From: Favolaschia claudopus
Taxonomy: Eukaryota; Basidiomycota; Agaricomycetes; Agaricales; Mycenaceae
Assembly (NCBI GenBank): GCA_037176885.1
Contig: JAWWNJ010000023.1
Coordinates: 620,001-684,000, forward strand
Length of the DNA: 64,000 nucleotides
Direction of reading: 5' to 3'
The translations under genes and the position numbers were made by a program. Shown in pieces: positions 11,962-22,782 of the stretch. The notes beneath the pieces are model-generated. The model was not told the origin of the DNA and searched no databases. It was given only the letters and a program-made list of their open reading frames with translations. Within the stretch, counting starts at the first letter, position 1, and every line of letters begins with the position of its first letter.

Positions 11962-14648
11962 ATGCCTAATGTTCAGTCAAAATCAGTCCCGGCCTCCTCT
12001 AGTGCCGGCTCCACACACTCCTTTGAAAAAATACGCGCTACAGCTATCGAGCACCTCGGATACACACCTTGTCTTTGGCAGATTAAAGTCGTTGAAGCTG
12101 TCCTCCAGCATGACGGAGATGTTGTCTGTATATCAGCTACTGGGTCTGGGAAAACTCTCACCTTCTGGCTCCCTCTTCTCCTCAAAACCGACGGCATCCA
12201 ATTGATTATCAGTCCGCTCAATATTCTCGGCGACCAGAACGTGTCTCAATTGGCTGGGATGGGTATCAAGGGCATCTCAATTACGGCGGAAACAGCTACG
12301 TATCAAAATTTCCAGGTGCGTAAGCTGTTCGGCTCTGTATTGGCAGTAGCAATTGACGCGACATGGTCCAGGATATTGAGGATGGAAAATACCGCGTTGT
12401 TGTCACCAATGTCGAGACGCTGATGCAGGCGGATGGTGGCTTCGAGAAGCTGTGGAAGAAGTCGCAGTTCACGTCGCGACTGATCAGTCTCATTTGGGAT
12501 GAGGGCCATTGCATTAGTAAATGGGCTGGCTTCCGTCCGGAGTACAAGGAGGTTGGCCGCCTTAGGTTTCTCATCCCACGCTCCATTCCCTTTGTCGTCG
12601 TGTCTGCGACTCTCCCACCCGCTGTTCTCTCTGATGTAATGCAAACTCTTCACATTCTTCCCGACAAAGTAACCGTAATTCGGCGGTCAAATGACCGGCC
12701 CAACATTCACCTCACCGTTCGGGAGATGAGGTACCCAATGTGCAGCTTCAAGGACCTGGCTTTCCTCATTCCGGAGGACTGGAAACCCGGGGACCCACTC
12801 CCCGTCAAGTTTCTGATCTTCTTCGACAGCATCGCTGATTCTATCGAGGCTGCGAGATACCTCCGGAGCCGCCTCCCTCCCGAGCATAGACATAAAATAA
12901 AATGGTTTAATTCGGAGATGTCGTCTGAGTTCAAGGAGATCGAGTCTGAGGCCCTCCGGCTGGGGCAGATATGGGGGCTTTTCTGCACAGACTCGTTTGG
13001 AATGGTACGTTCTCAATCGATCTTACGGCTTCATTTGGTAACTGTAACCCAGGGCCTTGACTTGCCCGACATCCTGCTCGTTATTCAGTGGCGTTCAACC
13101 TGCGACATGTGCACTCTATGGCAGCGACTCGGTCGCGCTGCCCGCGCTTTTCATCTCACAGCAAAAGCGCTGTTTCTTGTCGAACCAAAACGATTCGATG
13201 TGAATATTGCGAAGGCTGAAGCTCGGGCGGCAAAGCGCGCCGCTGCTGTAAAGAAGAGGAAGCAGTCTTCTGACCATGCTGACCAGCCACCACCAAAGCG
13301 CGCCGCCGTCGCTTCTCCTGACGCCCCCAATGTTCCCGTACCCATTCCCACTCCTACCCCCGATTCCTCTGCACCAGCAACAGCTGATGACGACAACACT
13401 TCTCTGGCTGGCCCCGACGATGCTGACGACGTTGACGACACCTCCGACCTGCCTCTTACCCCACACCCTCGTTCTGGCGCGTCCCGCGCTGAATACCGTG
13501 CCGAAAGGCGAGCTGTATATGAAGCCGCCGTGACCCATGAACCCGTGTGGAAACGGCAACTCAAAAAGAAGGGTGCGGATCGCCTCGAGCCAGCGCTCGA
13601 TGATTTCATCAACGCGCCGACGCGGCAGCCCGGAAATCCTTGTTACCGTGAACCTATCATGGTTTTCTTCGGAAACGATGAGACAGGTGAGTGTGCACTT
13701 AAATCATTGTCTATTGCGGATGAACTCATTCAATTCTTCCAGTCTCAACCCATATCCAGTGCCGTCCAGATCTGCCAGCAGGATGTCCACGCTGCGTTGT
13801 CAGTAATTCAAAAATCTGCTGTGAGCTGTGCTCCCCAGATGAATTTGCCGACTTTGCGCAGGTCGACATACCCAAAGCCAAGCCTCAAGCTTCTCGCTCC
13901 CGCATTCCAAACTATTCCGCCGACGCATCTGACATGGCCTTGCGTGCCGCACTTCATTCTTTTCGCAAATCACGCACCGCCGAAGTCTTCGGTCCTTTCC
14001 ATTTTCGGAAACACGGTGCGGGTGGGATCATGGCAAACGAGGTGCTCGACCGGATTGCAGATTGTGCGCACTTCCACAAGATACAAACCACAGCAGATTT
14101 GGCGAGAGAAACTGACTGGCATCGCATCACCGAGGATGGTACCCAAATTCTCGCTCTCATCACACAGCATCGACCCATTCCTGTACCGGCAGCACCAACC
14201 CCACGTCCACTCCTTCCGTTGAACACAAATACACCTGTGTACTCCACTCCCAAAAATCGTAAATGCAGCAAGTGCGGTCTTTCCGGACATATTGGTATGT
14301 TATTCTCAATGTTTTCTCGCATTGTGATCAGTAAAATTACTCTATTTAGCTTCTAATCGAAAGAAATGCCCAAGATACAGTCCCCGTACATCTGGGAGAC
14401 GTGCATCTACAACGGAGAACACGCCCCGGACACCTACAAACTGTCAATCTACGTCTCCGGCCTTCTCGCAGCCCCCATTCAACCCATCTACTGTCGCCCC
14501 GACTTCTCACTTGCCGTTCCGGCTTCCATTCGGCGAGATCACAAACAGAACATCTAGCACGCCGATACAACCATATAATCACCCTTCTATCTTCTCCCCT
14601 TATAATCAATCCTCCCCTAGTTCGTCGAGATATTTCGATAAAAATTGA
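11962..14648 (+). CDS. RecQ-type DNA helicase with C-terminal zinc knuckle (element-borne)
   Basis: Five exons (11962-12315, 12372-13004, 13053-13686, 13743-14294, 14350-14648) encode 823 residues. Superfamily 2 motifs appear in order: Walker A in CISATGSGKTLTFW near residue 55, the RecQ hallmark IWDEGHCISKWAGFRPEYKE (with DEGH in place of the usual DEAH), VVVSATLPP, a Cys-bearing motif V in FCTDSFGMGLDLPDI, and motif VI in LWQRLGRAAR. After a Lys/Pro-rich disordered linker come a Cys cluster (CRPDLPAGCPRC and CCELC) and a zinc knuckle of the form C-x2-C-x4-H-x7-C in CSKCGLSGH. RecQ enzymes unwind DNA 3' to 5'. Similar helicases occur in many copies in agaricomycetes and at some fungal chromosome ends. 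The role in transposition is inferred from its place inside the repeats. Confidence 0.88.
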
Positions 14649-14689
14649 ATTTAATGCAAATTTATTTTATTTTATGATCACAAAGGAAG
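14649..14689. terminator. Shared AT-rich 3' region between convergent element genes
   Basis: The 41 bases between the two stop codons are about 80% A+T with several ATTTTAT-like runs. Both transcripts must end in or beyond this gap, so overlapping 3' UTRs are likely. The polyadenylation signals themselves cannot be assigned by eye. Confidence 0.4.
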
Positions 14690-17304
14690 TCAATCAATCA
14701 AAAGGTCCTCTGGCTCGATTGCACTATCTCTATACTCGTCTCCCTCAGTTCCCTCGTTCGCCACTTGTTCATGTCCAAATTTATCTGACAACATTCGGTT
14801 TTGTCCATGATCAAGAATGTCAGGTATAATGTAGGTAGTCTTTCTGCCTGCGCAGCGCTGATTCGCATTGTGGTCCTTCATGTACTGAGTACATTTCTCG
14901 AGGGTTCTTGCTATGTCTGGTGCACCTTGTTGTGTGGTGAGTGAAGCGAGAGCAAAATTCTTGGTGATGTTTTCAATGCATTGACTGTATATATGAATCA
15001 GTGGTGATTCCTCGAGCACTCGCTTTTTGGTGTAGTTGGAGCCGCGTCCGCCGTAGGTGTCCTGTAATTTCACAATCAAAAGTCTGCTCTTTTTAAAACA
15101 TTCTGTGACGCACTTTAGTTGGTAGATTGATCATCTGCTCAACCACCCAGTCAACAGCACACGACTTTCCTTCTGTCCCTGTGGGATTTGGCAAAATATT
15201 GTACCGAACGGCATGTCGGAGAGGCGGTGGGTATTCAAAGTGTACGTCGTTCATAAATTTGAGCATGTGCGCTGCATATTTGTGTTTTCCAACAGCTTTG
15301 AAGATGTAGATCCACGTCGGAAACAGAGTTTCGATGCGCCCAATATCGCCGAAATTCATTGCAAAGGACAATTCTTCGTAAAGATTGAAATACTGGTGCA
15401 TTTGAAGAATGTTTTCATGTTGTTGGTCCCGTTCCGCTGATGGCTTCTGGCGAAGCTCAAAGATGTTCATGTCTTCAGCTCCTGCTACGCAGTGTGAAGC
15501 CAGGTATTGAGATATTTCAGTAACAAGGTCAAAGGAGGGCTTTGATTCTGCAAATGCCTGAAGAGACGTCCATTTTGAATTACGGCGCAGAACTTCTATG
15601 CGCCATGCATCCAAGCGAAGAGCAGCTCCGACATGGGCTACCACCTCGTGCATTCGGCGGAATCCGGGGTCAGAACTGATCTTTCCAGTTTCCTTTGGGC
15701 GTAACAGTGCAACAAAGTGCATCAGGCTCGTGGTGTCGTCCCGTCCCATTTTCGGTTCAATAAAAATTCGCCAAATAGCGTCCGCAGCAGCCATCTTGAG
15801 GTGAAAGAGGCCCATCACGAAGACGATGTATTGATATCGACGCCAGGGTGTTGCTTCAATTGAACGCCGTTCGAGGATAGAAGCTATTCGCTCCCCGGTC
15901 CCCAGATCTCCATGAAATAAAATCACGTAGGGCACCATTGATTTAACATTCCGTTCCCAAATCCCTTCGACTTTTTCGGACGGATCACCCACACCGCCCT
16001 GCTCAAGAAATTCGGGTATGGCCTTCAGGTTTCCCGCCACTGTAGACTGTTTGATGTCAAGCGACCGTGCAGGTGCCCATCGCATTTTCACCACCGGTAT
16101 TTGCTCCACCATCTCAGGTTTTCCTTGGTTGGCAGCAAAATCGGAGAAGAATGCTGGCCCATACTTGATAAGATCCATTCGAAAGAGCCAAGCATTGAAC
16201 CGTTCACGGCGCGTCAAGTTGGATGGATGAGCGATTTCAGGATGTAGATTCTCCACATGCTGCTCTAGATCAAGGATCGTATGGGGCGGATGCAGATTCC
16301 CTGGGTCAATCGAGGGATTGAGAGGGTTTTTAAGCCACATTTCCTGCGAGCACCGGAGATGTTCTGCAGTGACTCCATGCTCCAGAAGAATGAGGCCGCC
16401 CGATGTAAGATGTGTTAGTGTGTCGGTTGACTTCTCAACAACAGGCACAAGGCCTGGGAAGTTGATATCGAAATTATCGTACGCATATTCCGAGAGAAAT
16501 GTCTGTCCCATGGCTCGGAGTGTTTGGGCGGTTTCTCGGGAAAGGGACCGAACTGCATTCTCAATGGCATCGACAGAGATGGTAATGCCCATGTGTGCGA
16601 GAGTCTCAATGACTTTATACGGGGTATTTGAGGCGTGCAAGAAAATTCCGAACACACTTTCGAGTGCATTGCATTTATTATTAGAGCTCTGCAGTAAGAT
16701 ACTGATAATGACGACTCGTTTCTGCTGCCTCATTAAATTTCCGTGTATATGCTCAAGGATAATTATGACTTACTATAACAATGAGAGCCTCTCGTCGAGC
16801 TGCAAGTTTCTGAGCACGCGCCGACAGATTCTCTGCTGGCCTACTATCAAGATCCATTGCATCTTCGGCAGATTCGATGTCCGCGTCGCTCTGATGGCTA
16901 GCAGACAGTAGAATCCCCACAAGATCCCACAGATCTGGGGCCAATCGCTTCATCTGTGCCGCCATATCTTCAATGCGGAACTGGAGTAATTGTTTGGCAG
17001 ATGTATTAGTCGCCGAAAAATGCCATCCATTGTCCTTGTCAGCCAGATCGCGAATGTGTTGAGCATATTTCAGTTTTATTTTCCCATTTGCCCATGCCAA
17101 TATTGAATCAGAGGTTCGTGGATGGTCGAGAAATGCGTTGAAAATATCATTCGAATGGCATACGAGGTCCTCGACAGCGGAGTGGCCAATGAAGGATGAA
17201 TGACGGAGGATAGAGATAATGAATGTCGGTATAGACAGCCGCTGATTGTCCAATGTTGTCAAAACTGTGCTAATCTGGGTGTGAGATGCCGTTGCAAGCG
17301 CCAT
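14690..17304 (-). CDS. DUF6589-family protein, proposed transposase of the element
   Basis: Three exons (17304-16774, 16724-15114, 15061-14690) encode 837 residues. I recognise the agaricomycete DUF6589 family, from memory, by the segments YDNFDINFPG (near residue 260), FHGDLGTGERI (near 450), the FHLKMAAADAIW that follows (near 485), and TYGGRGSNYT with ESPLIHIYSQC near the C-terminus. Invariant Asp in the YDN and HGD motifs, spaced about 190 residues apart with a later His, would suit an RNase H-like DDE nuclease, but I cannot show the fold. It lies inside the inverted repeats, reads inward, and is the only protein besides the helicase, hence the proposal. Exon 1 has helical segments such as RIEDMAAQMKRLAPDLWD. 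No signal or membrane segment is seen. Confidence 0.8.
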
Positions 17305-17340
17305 GAAGACGCGACTTGGGCGCGACAGCCTAATCGGGAT

Positions 17341-17535
17341 TCGGGGTCCTGTGGCTATGTTGTTTGTATATATTATCGGGCAGCCGCCGTGGAGAGGCTC
17401 ACCCCAACTTTCGCGTCACATTTGTCACACTTATTCACACGATCGTTACAGCTCACAAATTATATTCAGAATCCACATTGCAATCCCACCCCCGAAGGAT
17501 TGTGAGCCTCGTAACCGCGGCTGTGTAGGAACCTG
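17341..17535 (-). repeat. Right terminal inverted repeat (about 195 bp)
   Basis: Reverse complement of the left repeat with the same two perfectly kept blocks: outer 29 bases at 17507-17535 and inner 48 bases at 17350-17397. The doubled TGTGAC motif is at 17415-17429 on the opposite strand. It ends in GGAACCTG directly before the right copy of the 9-bp duplication. Confidence 0.92.
17350..17397 (-). promoter_or_regulatory. Conserved inner TIR block, likely core promoter of DUF6589 gene
   Basis: Inverted identical copy of 11820-11867, with the TATA-like run about 60 bp upstream of the DUF6589 ATG at 17304. Promoter role inferred. Confidence 0.55.
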
Positions 17536-17544
17536 GAGATTGGG
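17536..17544. repeat. Target site duplication, right copy (GAGATTGGG)
   Basis: Exact direct repeat of 11675-11683, immediately outside the right inverted repeat. Confidence 0.92.
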
Positions 17545-17979
17545 CTGAGATAGGCTGTAGTGAAGGGTTCTTGATCGCAAAGTCGAGCAAGCGAGAGAAA
17601 ACAAGGGGAACACGAAAAACGCGACCCGCGTCGGACTCCAAGCCGGGGGCGCTCGAGCATCCCAAAGCTCACGTCGGTTGAGAAGTGAGTAGTATCATTC
17701 CAGTCGCAAATAAATATAATGTAGATAATCTGAGCTGTCGCGTTCGTGCTCCAACACATCGACTTGGTCACTGGAAAGCATCTCGAAACTGGGCATTGGA
17801 TGGAGCAGAAAGAATGAGAGGCGACGCGCGACCGGCTTGAACCCAACTTGAAGTTGAGGACGTCCGACGAGGGTTCGACGATTGCTGATCCTTCGGATGA
17901 TATCCGACCAACATCTGATGCCGCCAAGATGCCGCCGTCTTGCACAGTCCTGAGTTGACCAAATTCTGACTGACGCGGG
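17545..17979. promoter_or_regulatory. Former divergent promoter region split by the transposon
   Basis: No reading frame here looks real. Removing the element and one duplication would leave about 500 bp between the hydantoinase ATG (11614, minus) and the amidohydrolase ATG (17980, plus), so this stretch is the larger part of what was a shared divergent promoter. Confidence 0.5.
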
Positions 17980-20900
17980 ATGGACTCCAAAGCCACTACA
18001 GTCCAACCACAAGTCGACCGGACGCGTCTCGGGCGACGTTCGGTAGCTGTGGCTCTGGTTCTCTTATTCACTTTGAACTTCGTCGTCTTTGGGTCATTTC
18101 ATGGGTCTGAGCAATCCACAACTCTTCCACCGCACTTCGACAAGATACTTTCGCGCTGTCGCGCCCTGAATGTCACACCTGCACCACCCCCTTCGTTTCA
18201 TCTCAGAACTCAGTCGGATAGGTTCCAAAAAGGAACACGCGCAGTCCTCGTTAAGAATGCGACCATTTGGACGGGACGCGTTGATGGTCTTGAGGTTCTC
18301 AAAGGCGATATATTCATGAATGGAGGAATTATTGTCGCTGTTGGGGTCATCGAAAAGTCTGTATTGAGCGCGCATGAACACGATACAATTGACGCCGAGG
18401 TTGGTCGAGATCACTTCAGTGCTCATTGTACTGTTTTGAATGATTGCTAGGGTGCCTGGGTTACTCCTGGGTATGTCAGCTCATTTTCTGCTGTGCTTCC
18501 CCGACAGAAGAAAATATCAGAATAGTGGATATGCATTCACATCTGGCGGTGGGCCCGTCCCCCGAGTTAAGAGGAGCGGCGGACAGCAACTCTCACAAGG
18601 GTCTCGTCCTGCCGTTTCTGCGTAGTTTGGATTCCTTGAACACCCATGATGACGGTTTCGCTCTGGCCGTCGCAGGAGGAGTCACAACCAGTCTGATTTT
18701 GCCAGGCTCGGCGAATGCAATGGGTCCGTTGCGCCATCCTGTTGTGTTCCCGTCTCATTCGGCTTTGAAGGTGGACAGGCATTCGTTATGAAACTACGCC
18801 CAACTGAAGAGAGGTCTTCAATGTCTCTGCTGTTGGAGCCGCCATATGGAATAAATGGGTCTGACGTGGACTATACTATCCCTCCTCGTTGGAGACACAT
18901 GAAGTTCGTCAATTGGCTCGTGCTATCGTTTTCCGTCTCACAGCTCATTTTGATAGACATGCGTGCGGTTAGTACCCAGTCTACTTCGAGTAATTCTTAA
19001 TCACTTTGCTCTTAGGTGAAAATCCTGGTGAGAAAAATCGCTAATTACTAGACCAGTGCATATACATATGCCATATCCTTAGCCCGAGTGTACCAGGGGA
19101 CCCGTATGGATACCGTATGGAGTTTACGCAAGGCGTAAGACCCTCAGTTCATGGTCGTTCTCATCCTGAGTGATCATGAATGAACAGATACGATGAGGCT
19201 CGCACAATGAAGAAAGCCCAGGATGAATATTGTGCAAAGGCTCTGTCTGGGCGATGGGCGGGCCTTGGTAGCTTCCCCTCCGAACTGGCGTTAGAGGTAT
19301 CTATCGATTCTCACCACTGTCCTCATGACTTATAGCCATTAAAAAGGCTCTAGTCGACATTCTCCGCGGTAAATTCAAAGTGCATACTCACTGCTATGAG
19401 GCGGTAGACATCGACGCCTTCTCTCGTCTATCGGCTGAGATGCAATTCCCCGTTGCAAGTTATCACCACGCACATGGCTGGTTTCATTTGTATTGGTTCA
19501 TGGTGATCTTGACTAACAGCTTATCAGAGTCGTACCTTGTCCCACAAGTGTTGAAAAATAGCTACGGTGGTGCACCTGGGTCGGCAATATTTTCGACTTT
19601 CTCGAGGTTGTTCTCATTATTTAGTTTATCTCCCGCTTTGTCTGAACGCAGTTTCCAGATACAAGCGTGAGTCATATAGGCACTCCGAGTTTGCTGCCAA
19701 GATTCTCGCGGATAATGGGCTCAAGGTCGTCATGAAGGCAAGTCCAAACTGAGTTGATATCATGACCGACTCTCATCCCAAGAGAATAGAGTGATCATTC
19801 TGCTATTGTATCTCGATACTTGGTGCATGAAGCTCGAATAGCACACTACTATGGGTTGAGTTCCAGTCTCGCACTGGCTTCTGTGACCTCGACTCCATCT
19901 CAAATCATGGGTTTGGGGCACCGCATCGGGTTTGTGAAGCAAGGTATGTCTTTGTTAAATATGACTGATTCATCTTCATCGCACCATCAGGATACGATGC
20001 TGACATCATCTTGTGGGACTCGCACCCCTTGTCTCTTGGCGCGACGCCGTCCCAGGTGTACATTGACGGAGTCCCGCAGTTCAAGAAGCCGTATGTGTCG
20101 CCAAAACCTGTCTCTTCACAGCGAGCCCCCAAAACGCCTGATTTCTCGAAAGAGGTCAGGGATACAATCACACACGAGGGCTTGCCGCCTCTAGAACCTA
20201 CCACTCGAACGTCAGGACCCGTCGTCTTCTTGAATGTATCTCAACTTTGGGTGCGGGAGGGAACCGGTGATATTCGCATGACTGAAGTTGCGGCAAATGT
20301 GCTTTTTAAAGATGGAGAACTGGTTTGGTCCGGGTCCGATGACGAATTACCTTTCGTGGAGGGAGCAACGACCGTAGATTTACAGGGAGGGAGTATCTCT
20401 CCTGCGCTTGTATCTGCAGGCTCGGCTTTGGGTCTTCAAGAGATTGCTATGGAGCCGTCTACTGCAGACGGATTAGTATTCGATCCGTTGGCCATGGACA
20501 TACCTCGTATTCTTGGCGAACGTACACTCATTCGGGCTGTTGACGGTCTGCAGTTTGGAACGCGGGACGCTTTGTACATTGAATACTGGCTTATTGTGAA
20601 AGTATTGCTAAAACTGTTTACAGATTGGCATACAGGGGTGGCGTAGCGACCGCCGTAACCGCACCCGCTGGCGAAGGAGTTTTTCGAGGTCTCAGCACGT
20701 TCATCTCGCTTGGCTCGCGCAATTCTCTGGAGAAGGGAGCACTACTCCAGCAAATTGCGGCTGTTCACGTTGCTGTTAGTCTGCAATTTGAAAGTTCTGT
20801 TAGCACCCAGATCGCTACACTTCGGCGGCTTCTGTTGGAGTCTTCGAACGATGAGCAAGAATTCGGGTTCCAGCAGACTAGCAAGGTAAGTTTTACTTTG

Positions 20901-21610
20901 GTGCGCTCCTCCAACGAATAAACCGTTCGATGCAGGGTTCCATTCCACTGGTTATCACTGTTGATAATGCGGATGTTATGGCTAGCTTGTTGCAGTTGAA
21001 GAGAGAGGTTGAAGCGCATCACAACAAGACCATGAAAATGACCTTCATCGGTGGAGCGGAAGCGCACTTGCTCGCGTCTGAGATCGCCTCGATGGGCGTG
21101 GGGGTCATTTTGGCCCCTCCGCGATCATATCCGTACAACTGGGAACAGCGAAGAATGTGTGTCTCGTCGCGGACGCCCTTCCATTTTTATTGAATGCTCA
21201 TGACACTCGTAGTCTTGCTGGCCCTCCATTGACAGCGCAGAGTTCCGCTGCTTGGCTAGCGTCGCATGGCGTCACGGTCGGACTAGGTCCAGAAAGCATT
21301 TTCGGCCAGCCGATCATGAGTACTTGGGCAGTCCGAAATCTTCGTTTCGATATGGCTTGGGTGCGGTCTGGTTCATATTCCGATCTAGCTTTACACTGAC
21401 CAAGTCGCGTAGGTCGCTTTAGAATCAGGAGGTTCCGTCTCGAAAGAGGATGCTCTGGCCATGGCGTCGTCGAACATTGAGAAATTACTTGGTGTTCATT
21501 CAGGTCCGAACAGCGAGTTCGTTGCAACCCAAGGAGGCGACCTCTTCTCGATGGAATCCAAAGTTGTTGCCATGATGTCCGGAAAACGTCGAGTCGTTGA
21601 CATATTTTGA
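17980..21610 (+). CDS. Membrane-anchored amidohydrolase-superfamily protein
   Basis: The long multi-exon product starts MDSKATTVQPQ. One membrane helix at about residues 23-42 (VAVALVLLFTLNFVVFGSF) predicts a type II signal anchor. A metal-dependent hydrolase composite domain follows: TPGIVDMHSHLAVGPSPE carries the HxH metal pair, then KVHTHCYEAVD and SYHHAH, and a late Asp in the block SDHSAIVSRYLVHEA. A second half (from GPVVFLNVSQLWV) repeats the beta-sandwich plus part of a barrel (VDLQGGSISPALVSAG), so the protein looks like two fused amidohydrolase halves, the second without obvious metal ligands. One intron (19738-19789) has a GC donor (AAG|GCAAGT). Fungal relatives are often annotated as carbohydrate esterase 9-like; the substrate is unknown. 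It faces away from the hydantoinase gene. Confidence 0.82.
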
Positions 21611-21804
21611 AAGTAGTACAGCTGCTGAAAATCAGCGATCTATGATAATGGTACAAAGCAAGCTGGGCATCGGGTATCGTAAATAGATAATGAATGACCT
21701 TCCTTCCACCGCCACCAGTATAAAAACCTTGAGCATAATCCATTCTCGACCTGTCCTTGGTTGAATGACTTGACTCTCTTTGATATCCAAGGCACTGAGC
21801 ACAC

Positions 21805-22690
21805 TCAAAAGATAGCCCGCACAAGTCCCCCGCCGACCTGCATCCCAAATGTCAATGAATTTAACATCTTGTTCAGTGAACCGACTGACCGCTGCTCCAG
21901 CACCGAAGCCCAAACCACCAGCAGCTGAGTGGGCCATCTAGAATTTGGCGCAAGGATGTCGTAAAGAGATTGGGACAAGACATGGGCGGTTGTTGCGTGA
22001 GATGGTAATCACAGCAAATGAAGAGCATAGCAGACGCACCGTATCGCCATACTTCCCATACTTGCTCTTCTTGGCTTCCTGACCAGGGTCCTGTTGTAGT
22101 CCGACAGAATTGGTGCCGCCTCCGGGGGCTGGTGGGACATCGCGGCCCTGGTGAGCCGCCATGAACGGTCGATATGCAGGCTTGGCACCGCCGTTGGTAT
22201 TTGCCGCTGCAGGAGGAAGTCGTCGTGCAGCAGCAGGGGCAGGGGCAGCAACAGGGGCGGTAATCTTCTCTACGTAGGCGGAAGGGAATAATGCTTGTTT
22301 TCCATTGAACCTTCCCATCCACCAGTCGCTGTTTTCTTCTTTGACGACCTCGATGATGTCGCCGACAGAGAAAGATAGATCGTCGGGTTCTTGGCCGTTC
22401 TCATTATAGGGCCACAGAGCTCGGGCCTGAGTGACAGCGGGTGCTGCGGGGGCGCTTACTCGAGGAGCATACGGTACTGGCGCTGCGACTGGTGGAGCAG
22501 CAGTCGTTGAATTGGGAAGTTTTGCAAGGAAGAGAGAAGCGTCGTGCTGAGAGATGTAATTTTGGGAAACCAAGAAGTTCACGTTGCTGTATATATTCGA
22601 AGATCGGCGAGAATAAAGCGGGGAAAGAGATGAAGGTGCATACCTTTCGACCTGAGAAACGACGTGGGCAAGTAGAGCAGCCTCAGACAT
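21805..22690 (-). CDS. SH3-domain protein, LSB/PIN3-like (paralogue A)
   Basis: Begins MSEAALLAHVVSQVE, then splices to NVNFLVSQNYISQHD, a short helical N-terminal region. One SH3 domain follows at about residues 80-140, with ARALWPYNENGQ, DDLSFSVGDIIEVV, the binding-site tryptophans in SDWWMGRFNG, and ALFPSAYVEKI. An Ala/Pro-rich linker then leads to KKSKYGKYGD and the C-terminal SAAGGLGFGAG tail, which two small introns split before the stop at 21805. The layout resembles yeast Lsb1/Pin3, which bind Las17/WASP at actin patches; that role is an inference. It shares a 92-bp divergent promoter with the nucleoporin gene. A paralogue with the same architecture and tail lies at 29583-30690. Confidence 0.85.
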
Positions 22691-22782
22691 GGTGGTTTAC
22701 AGCCAGAAGATGAAAGCGGTGTTGTGTCCCGCTTAGCGTTTGATGGCTTCGCGTCACGTCGCGTCCGTTACACACTGACTCC
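22691..22782. promoter_or_regulatory. Bidirectional promoter, SH3 gene / nucleoporin gene
   Basis: Only 92 bp separate the two divergent start codons. It is rich in CGTCACGTCGCGTC-type GC sequence with no clear TATA, as is common for divergent housekeeping promoters. Confidence 0.5.

Larger units (their letters stand above)
11684..17535. mobile_element. 5.85-kb TIR element with RecQ-type helicase and DUF6589 genes
   Basis: A complete unit bounded by inverted repeats of about 195 bp starting CAGGTTCCTACACAGCC and flanked by a perfect 9-bp direct repeat. Inside are two long, intact, convergent, intron-bearing genes whose 3' ends are only 41 bp apart, so the whole element is two divergent-facing promoters (in the repeats) and two coding regions. 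There is no HUH/Rep domain, reverse transcriptase, tyrosine recombinase or recognisable classical transposase. Long inverted repeats plus a 9-bp duplication resemble Mutator-like elements, but the proteins do not obviously belong to them. Both genes lack stops or frameshifts in my reading, which suggests a young or active copy. Confidence 0.9.

Noticed and set aside
13116..13612. Minus-strand open frames of about 150 codons within the helicase gene
   Set aside because: They lie opposite the low-complexity linker of the helicase and are composed of biased residues; shadow frames.
11684..17535. Interpretation of the helicase-bearing element as a Helitron
   Set aside because: Helitrons lack inverted repeats and target duplications and carry a Rep/HUH domain with a Pif1-type helicase. 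Here there are long inverted repeats, a 9-bp duplication, a RecQ-type helicase and no Rep motif.
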